Below, piece by piece: positions 5,354 through 7,991 of a DNA stretch of 7,991 bases; the stretch's first letter is position 1, and each line of letters starts with the position of its first letter. Made by a program: the position numbers and the translations under genes. The DNA comes from an uncultured Oscillibacter sp. GTDB lineage: Bacteria > Bacillota_A > Clostridia > Oscillospirales > Oscillospiraceae. The notes beneath the pieces were generated by a model. That model had not been told where the DNA came from and did no database searches. It saw only the letters and a program-made list of their open reading frames with translations. The stretch is taken from NCBI GenBank assembly GCA_902462475.1, contig CABQCB010000070.1, forward strand, positions 1 to 7,991, given 5' to 3'.

Positions 5354-7126
5354 TTACGAACGATACTGGTCATACATGCCCTTGTGCTGGGAAGTGAACG
5401 CCCCCAGCTCGATGTCCATGCCGATCTCAAAGGCCCGGTCCCAGGGGAAGCGGTAGTTGCCCAGCAGCACGCTGCCCCAGCCGATCCGGTCTCCCGTGGG
5501 AGCCGGGTCCGGCACCACGGCCATGTTGCTGGACTCCAGATTCCGAATCACCGGCTTGGTGCACTCCTCCATCTCCCGCTCCAGCATCTGGCGGATGGCA
5601 TTGCGGTCCGTCTCCGGCTGCCAGAAGTTGTCGGGGTTGGCACCCAGGTCGCTGCGGATATAGGTGAGCAGCTTGTCCCGGACGATGTTCTTATAGCAAA
5701 AGTCCTTGAGGATGCTGTCGGCCAGGGTCCTGGCAAAGGCCCGGTTCTCCGCATCCGACGGCACGCCGGCCTCCAGGCGGGCGTAGCGGGCCACACCGTG
5801 GCTCAGGGCGGTGCCGGTGACGATGGCCATGTCCAAAAAGCCTGCGTAGCTCAGAAGGCCGCCCAGCTCCGTCTGTTCGGTGAGCATTTCGTGGAACTGC
5901 GTGCCGTAGCGGCCGTTGCCCGCGTCGATCACGATCACCGGCTGTCCCTGGATCTGGCACTGGCGCAGATCCGCCGTCAGCAGATCGCAGTAGTCCTGCG
6001 CCTTCTCCTCGTCCAAAGGCTGGGTCAGTACCAGGATCTGCAATTCCCCGTCGGTGGATTCCTGCAGGCCGAAGAAGGCAAAGTGCTCCGCCATGATCTC
6101 CCGGAGGGGCTTGTAGTCATACTCACAGGCAGGCTGGTCCTCGGTTCCGCCGTAGTAGCGGACGGTGGCCGTGGCTCCATCCCAGCCCTGCTCGTCCAGA
6201 TAGAGCCGGGTGACCGCCTTGAAGGCCAGGTCATCCACCCCGGAGAGCAGCGCGTCCCCCTGGCGCAGGAGGCTGCGCAGGTAGGCGATCTCGTTTTTCT
6301 GGATGCTGTCCTCCTCGGAGGAGTCATCAATGCCGATGAGCACATGGAAATTCCCATAGCTCTCGCCTGCCACCGTCTCCATCATCTGCCCGGCCAGCTC
6401 CAGCTTGCGGCTGCGGGCGCTGAGGTACTCCTCCACTTCCCACTCCTCCAGGCCAAACGTACCCAGAGGCAACTCCGTACCGTCGCTTCCCAGGCGGTAA
6501 TCCGCCTCGATGGCCTCCACCGTCAGCGCCTCTCCCTCCAGCACGGGTCTTCCCGCCATGCCGTAAGAACGCAGAGCGTTGTAGCCGTCCAGATCCCAGT
6601 GGTCATAGCCCACGGTGGGAGCCAGCCGCATGACGCTGTCCAGCAGCCACACCTGGTTGTTCTCATCCCGGGCCAATGTCTCCAGCAGGGACGAAAGCAG
6701 CTCCGGCTCAGTAAGGGCAGTCCCGTCCGAGAGGGTCACTGCCTCATGCTCCCACATGGACCGGGAGTTGACCAGTCCGCCGGAGAGCAGCTGATCCATG
6801 GACAGGATATACCGGTCGCAGCCAGCCTCCTCCTGGGCCAGTACCCACTCATAAAGGTCGGCCCGGTCTCCATACTGGGTGCCGTTTTCGTTGAGGGGCT
6901 GTCCCTGCAGGCGGGTGCGGTAATCGTCCGCCGGCGGCATCTGTAAATCATACCCCACAGACCATGCCAGATACTGCACCCGCTCCACATTGTCCGGCCG
7001 GTCGTCCAGGGGCACATAGGCCACCGCCGGACCGCTTGCCTCTTCTTCCGCCGTGTACACCGGTGTCTGGGCACAGCCCGCCAGCAGCAGGCAGGCCAGA
7101 AGCGCCGCCAGGATTCGTTGTTTCAT
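5354..7126 (-). CDS. DUF4127 family lipoprotein
   Basis: A 590-residue exported lipoprotein of the uncharacterised DUF4127 family. A signal peptide ends in lipobox LLAGC, with lipidated Cys18. The family's most recognisable mark is the AYVPLDDRPDN block (36-46). Other DUF4127-like segments are SMDQLLSGGLV (109-119), GIDDSSEEDSIQKNE (265-279), GVDDLAFKAVTRL (296-308), VIVIDAGNGRYG (397-408), YAGFLDMAIVTGTALSHGVA (427-446) and a C-terminal PWDRAFEIG. The many conserved Asp and Gly residues suggest an enzyme, perhaps acting on cell-surface polymers, but no reaction is established. The ATG at 7124-7126 is chosen because it begins the signal peptide and follows AAGGAGGT by about 4 nt. A TTG five codons earlier is in frame but lies within the ribosome-binding region. 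No promoter fits between the terminator at 7140-7173 and this gene, so expression probably depends on read-through from dnaX-ybaB or a promoter inside ybaB. Confidence 0.88.
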   Translation of the reverse strand: MKQRILAALLACLLLAGCAQTPVYTAEEEASGPAVAYVPLDDRPDNVERVQYLAWSVGYDLQMPPADDYRTRLQGQPLNENGTQYGDRADLYEWVLAQEEAGCDRYILSMDQLLSGGLVNSRSMWEHEAVTLSDGTALTEPELLSSLLETLARDENNQVWLLDSVMRLAPTVGYDHWDLDGYNALRSYGMAGRPVLEGEALTVEAIEADYRLGSDGTELPLGTFGLEEWEVEEYLSARSRKLELAGQMMETVAGESYGNFHVLIGIDDSSEEDSIQKNEIAYLRSLLRQGDALLSGVDDLAFKAVTRLYLDEQGWDGATATVRYYGGTEDQPACEYDYKPLREIMAEHFAFFGLQESTDGELQILVLTQPLDEEKAQDYCDLLTADLRQCQIQGQPVIVIDAGNGRYGTQFHEMLTEQTELGGLLSYAGFLDMAIVTGTALSHGVARYARLEAGVPSDAENRAFARTLADSILKDFCYKNIVRDKLLTYIRSDLGANPDNFWQPETDRNAIRQMLEREMEECTKPVIRNLESSNMAVVPDPAPTGDRIGWGSVLLGNYRFPWDRAFEIGMDIELGAFTSQHKGMYDQYRS

Positions 7127-7129
7127 AGG

Positions 7130-7137
7130 ACCTCCTT
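7130..7137 (-). promoter_or_regulatory. Ribosome binding site that fixes the DUF4127 start
   Basis: AAGGAGGT lies directly before the ATG at 7124-7126, with about 4 nt between GGAGG and the ATG. It also directly follows the T-run of the upstream terminator, leaving no room for a promoter between them. Confidence 0.75.
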
Positions 7138-7139
7138 CC

Positions 7140-7173
7140 AAAAAGAGCGGAGCCTGCGGCCCCGCTCCTTTTT
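7140..7173 (-). terminator. Intrinsic terminator or attenuator between ybaB and the DUF4127 gene
   Basis: In the minus-strand RNA, GAGCGGGGCC and GGCUCCGCUC (from 7158-7167 and 7145-7154) pair over ten positions, with one G-U, around a GCA loop. UUUUU (7144-7140) follows. It would end the dnaX-ybaB transcript, yet the T-run abuts the next gene's ribosome binding site. A segment just after the ybaB stop (7188-7198) can pair with the same 3' arm, which suggests conditional read-through. Confidence 0.7.
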
Positions 7174-7196
7174 CACCGGCTGACGCCGGCTCGCTC

Positions 7197-7565
7197 TCAA
7201 AGTCCGAACGCGCCCAGGTTGAGCCCGCCGGTCACACCGGAAATGCTCTTTTCCATGGCCTCGTCCGCCTGGCGCAGCGCCTCGTTGACGGCGGAGACCA
7301 CCAGATCCTGCAGCATCTCCACGTCCTCGGGGTCCACGGCCTCGGGCTTGATGGCAATGGACTGCACTTCCTTCTTGCCGTTGACCTTGGCCTCCACGAC
7401 GCCGCCGCCTACGCTGGCGGTAAAGACCTGAGCCTCCACAGCCTCCTGGGCAGCAGTCATCTGCTCCTGCATCTGCTGGATCTTCTGCTGCATCTCCGCC
7501 TGACGCTGGGCGCCGGTGGGGCGCATACTGCCGTTGCTGAATCCACGGCGTGCACTGTATCCCAT
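7197..7565 (-). CDS. ybaB: YbaB/EbfC family nucleoid-associated protein
   Basis: A 122-residue small DNA-binding protein that works as a dimer on the nucleoid. A Gln/Met-rich helix (about 19-46, AEMQQKIQQMQEQM) is followed by the family core GGGVVEAKVNGKKEVQSIAI (53-72). A second helix LQDLVVSAVNEALRQADEAM (85-104) and a glycine-rich tail (GVTGGLNLG) complete it. The first 18 or so residues (MGYSARRGFSNGSMRPTG) are a basic, flexible extension beyond the usual start. It is supported by AAGGAG about 8 nt upstream of the ATG. The gene follows dnaX after 31 nt with no terminator between, the classic dnaX-ybaB operon. recR, commonly third, is not downstream. Confidence 0.95.
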   Translation of the reverse strand: MGYSARRGFSNGSMRPTGAQRQAEMQQKIQQMQEQMTAAQEAVEAQVFTASVGGGVVEAKVNGKKEVQSIAIKPEAVDPEDVEMLQDLVVSAVNEALRQADEAMEKSISGVTGGLNLGAFGL

Positions 7566-7596
7566 AGTGATTTCTCCTTTTACTGATAGTTGGTGT

Positions 7597-7991
7597 TTAC
7601 TTGATCTGAATGTTATCGAACTGACTGCTGAATTTCAGCAGGTTCTGCAAATTTTCCTGGGGAGACGACTGGGGCGGCGCTCCCACATGGAACAAAAGCC
7701 GCACGGTTCCGCCCACCGCGGCAGCCGCCTCTTCGGTGAGCACACCCCGCACCCGGTCATTGTCCAGGCGGCCCAGGGTGATGTCGTCCGGCGCGTAAAC
7801 GGTCAGGGTGTCCCCTTCCAAAGTGCCGGTGCACATATCCAAAAAGGCCCGGTACATGGGAGAGAGCCTGCCCTTGCATACCTCTGCCAGAGTGCGCCAC
7901 CAGGCGCCGTCGGCGCCGGAAACGCGGGGCTGTCCCGTCTTTCCGCTTTCGGCCGGAGCCTGGGGCACGCTGTCAGCCGGCCTGGACAGAT
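7597..7991 (-). CDS. dnaX: DNA polymerase III subunit gamma/tau, C-terminal part (cut by window edge)
   Basis: The frame is open from the right edge to the TAA at 7597-7599, so about 130 C-terminal residues are visible and the start lies outside. An apparent GTG start at 7966-7968 is internal: the frame continues through it with no stop, and it has no ribosome binding site. The visible part has a low-complexity Pro/Ala/Gly/Ser stretch followed by a small folded domain beginning WWRTLAEVCKGRLSPMYRAF and continuing through DTLTVYAPDDITLGRL to a strand VRLLFHVG. That matches the poorly conserved C-terminal region of clostridial DnaX rather than the ATPase core. The call rests mainly on position directly upstream of ybaB plus this domain pattern. 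The protein is the clamp-loader ATPase subunit of the replisome. Confidence 0.8.
   Translation of the reverse strand, partial: LSRPADSVPQAPAESGKTGQPRVSGADGAWWRTLAEVCKGRLSPMYRAFLDMCTGTLEGDTLTVYAPDDITLGRLDNDRVRGVLTEEAAAAVGGTVRLLFHVGAPPQSSPQENLQNLLKFSSQFDNIQIK

Noticed and set aside
4940..6946. 668-codon plus-strand frame across the membrane protein gene and the DUF4127 gene
   Set aside because: It runs through the 5309-5348 terminator and lies antisense to a clear DUF4127 protein with signal peptide and family motifs.
7127..7141. TTG start five codons upstream of the DUF4127 ATG
   Set aside because: It falls in the ribosome-binding region itself, and the signal peptide begins at the ATG at 7124-7126.
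7597..7968. Free-standing 123-residue protein starting at GTG 7966-7968
   Set aside because: The frame is open through that codon to the window edge and no ribosome binding site precedes it; it is the dnaX 3' end.
1..7991. Mobile element, CRISPR array, tRNA or rRNA
   Set aside because: No transposase or integrase motifs, regularly spaced repeats, cloverleaf folds or rRNA-like segments were seen on either strand.

Overview
The window most likely comes from a GC-rich member of the Clostridia, probably the Oscillospirales (Flavonifractor/Lawsonibacter-like gut anaerobes). The reasons are near-perfect AGGAGG ribosome binding sites at most genes, sigma-A promoters in the few AT-rich gaps, a dnaX-ybaB gene pair, a SpoVK/CbbX-type ATPase, and an ApbE / NusG-domain-II / Gx-transporter cassette typical of Gram-positive anaerobes. 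The taxonomic call is inference; there is no rRNA or other marker gene here.

Layout from left to right. Two back-to-back hairpin terminators (1-74) separate an unseen plus-strand gene from a minus-strand LysR-family regulator (77-964, stop at 74-76). The gap to the right of lysR (965-1267) holds a structured leader with a U-tract hairpin, a weak candidate promoter, and the terminator of the next operon. A compact four-gene minus-strand operon fills 1268-4317. Its order of transcription is ApbE flavin-transferase lipoprotein, small NusG-domain-II membrane-anchored protein, Gx-family membrane protein, then a SpoVK/CbbX-like AAA+ ATPase. Genes in it overlap or nearly touch (17-nt overlap, 12-nt gap, 1-nt gap). 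A strong extended -10 promoter drives it from 4363-4391. Divergent from it, with its own extended -10 promoter, is a plus-strand gene for an unrecognised eight-helix membrane protein (4533-5297), the only plus-strand gene in the window. A shared bidirectional terminator (5309-5348) separates this gene from a minus-strand DUF4127 lipoprotein (5354-7126). Upstream of that lie ybaB/ebfC (7197-7565) and the 3' end of dnaX (7597 to the window edge).

How the parts fit. The ApbE/NusG_II/Gx trio resembles the core fmnB-eetA-eetB genes of the flavin-based extracellular electron transfer loci described in Listeria and lactobacilli. Here there is no type II NADH dehydrogenase, no FMN-bearing surface protein and no quinone-synthesis gene within view; an AAA+ ATPase is translationally coupled to the end instead. 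The trio may serve an envelope redox or flavinylation role with partners encoded elsewhere. The dnaX-ybaB pair is ordinary replication/recombination housekeeping, but the expected third member, recR, is absent and a DUF4127 lipoprotein sits in its place behind an attenuator-like terminator. I saw no insertion sequence, CRISPR array, tRNA or rRNA. The window is mostly ordinary chromosome. The points most worth a second look are the ATPase fused onto the electron-transfer-like cassette, the RNA structures before lysR and before the DUF4127 gene, and the two uncharacterised envelope proteins.
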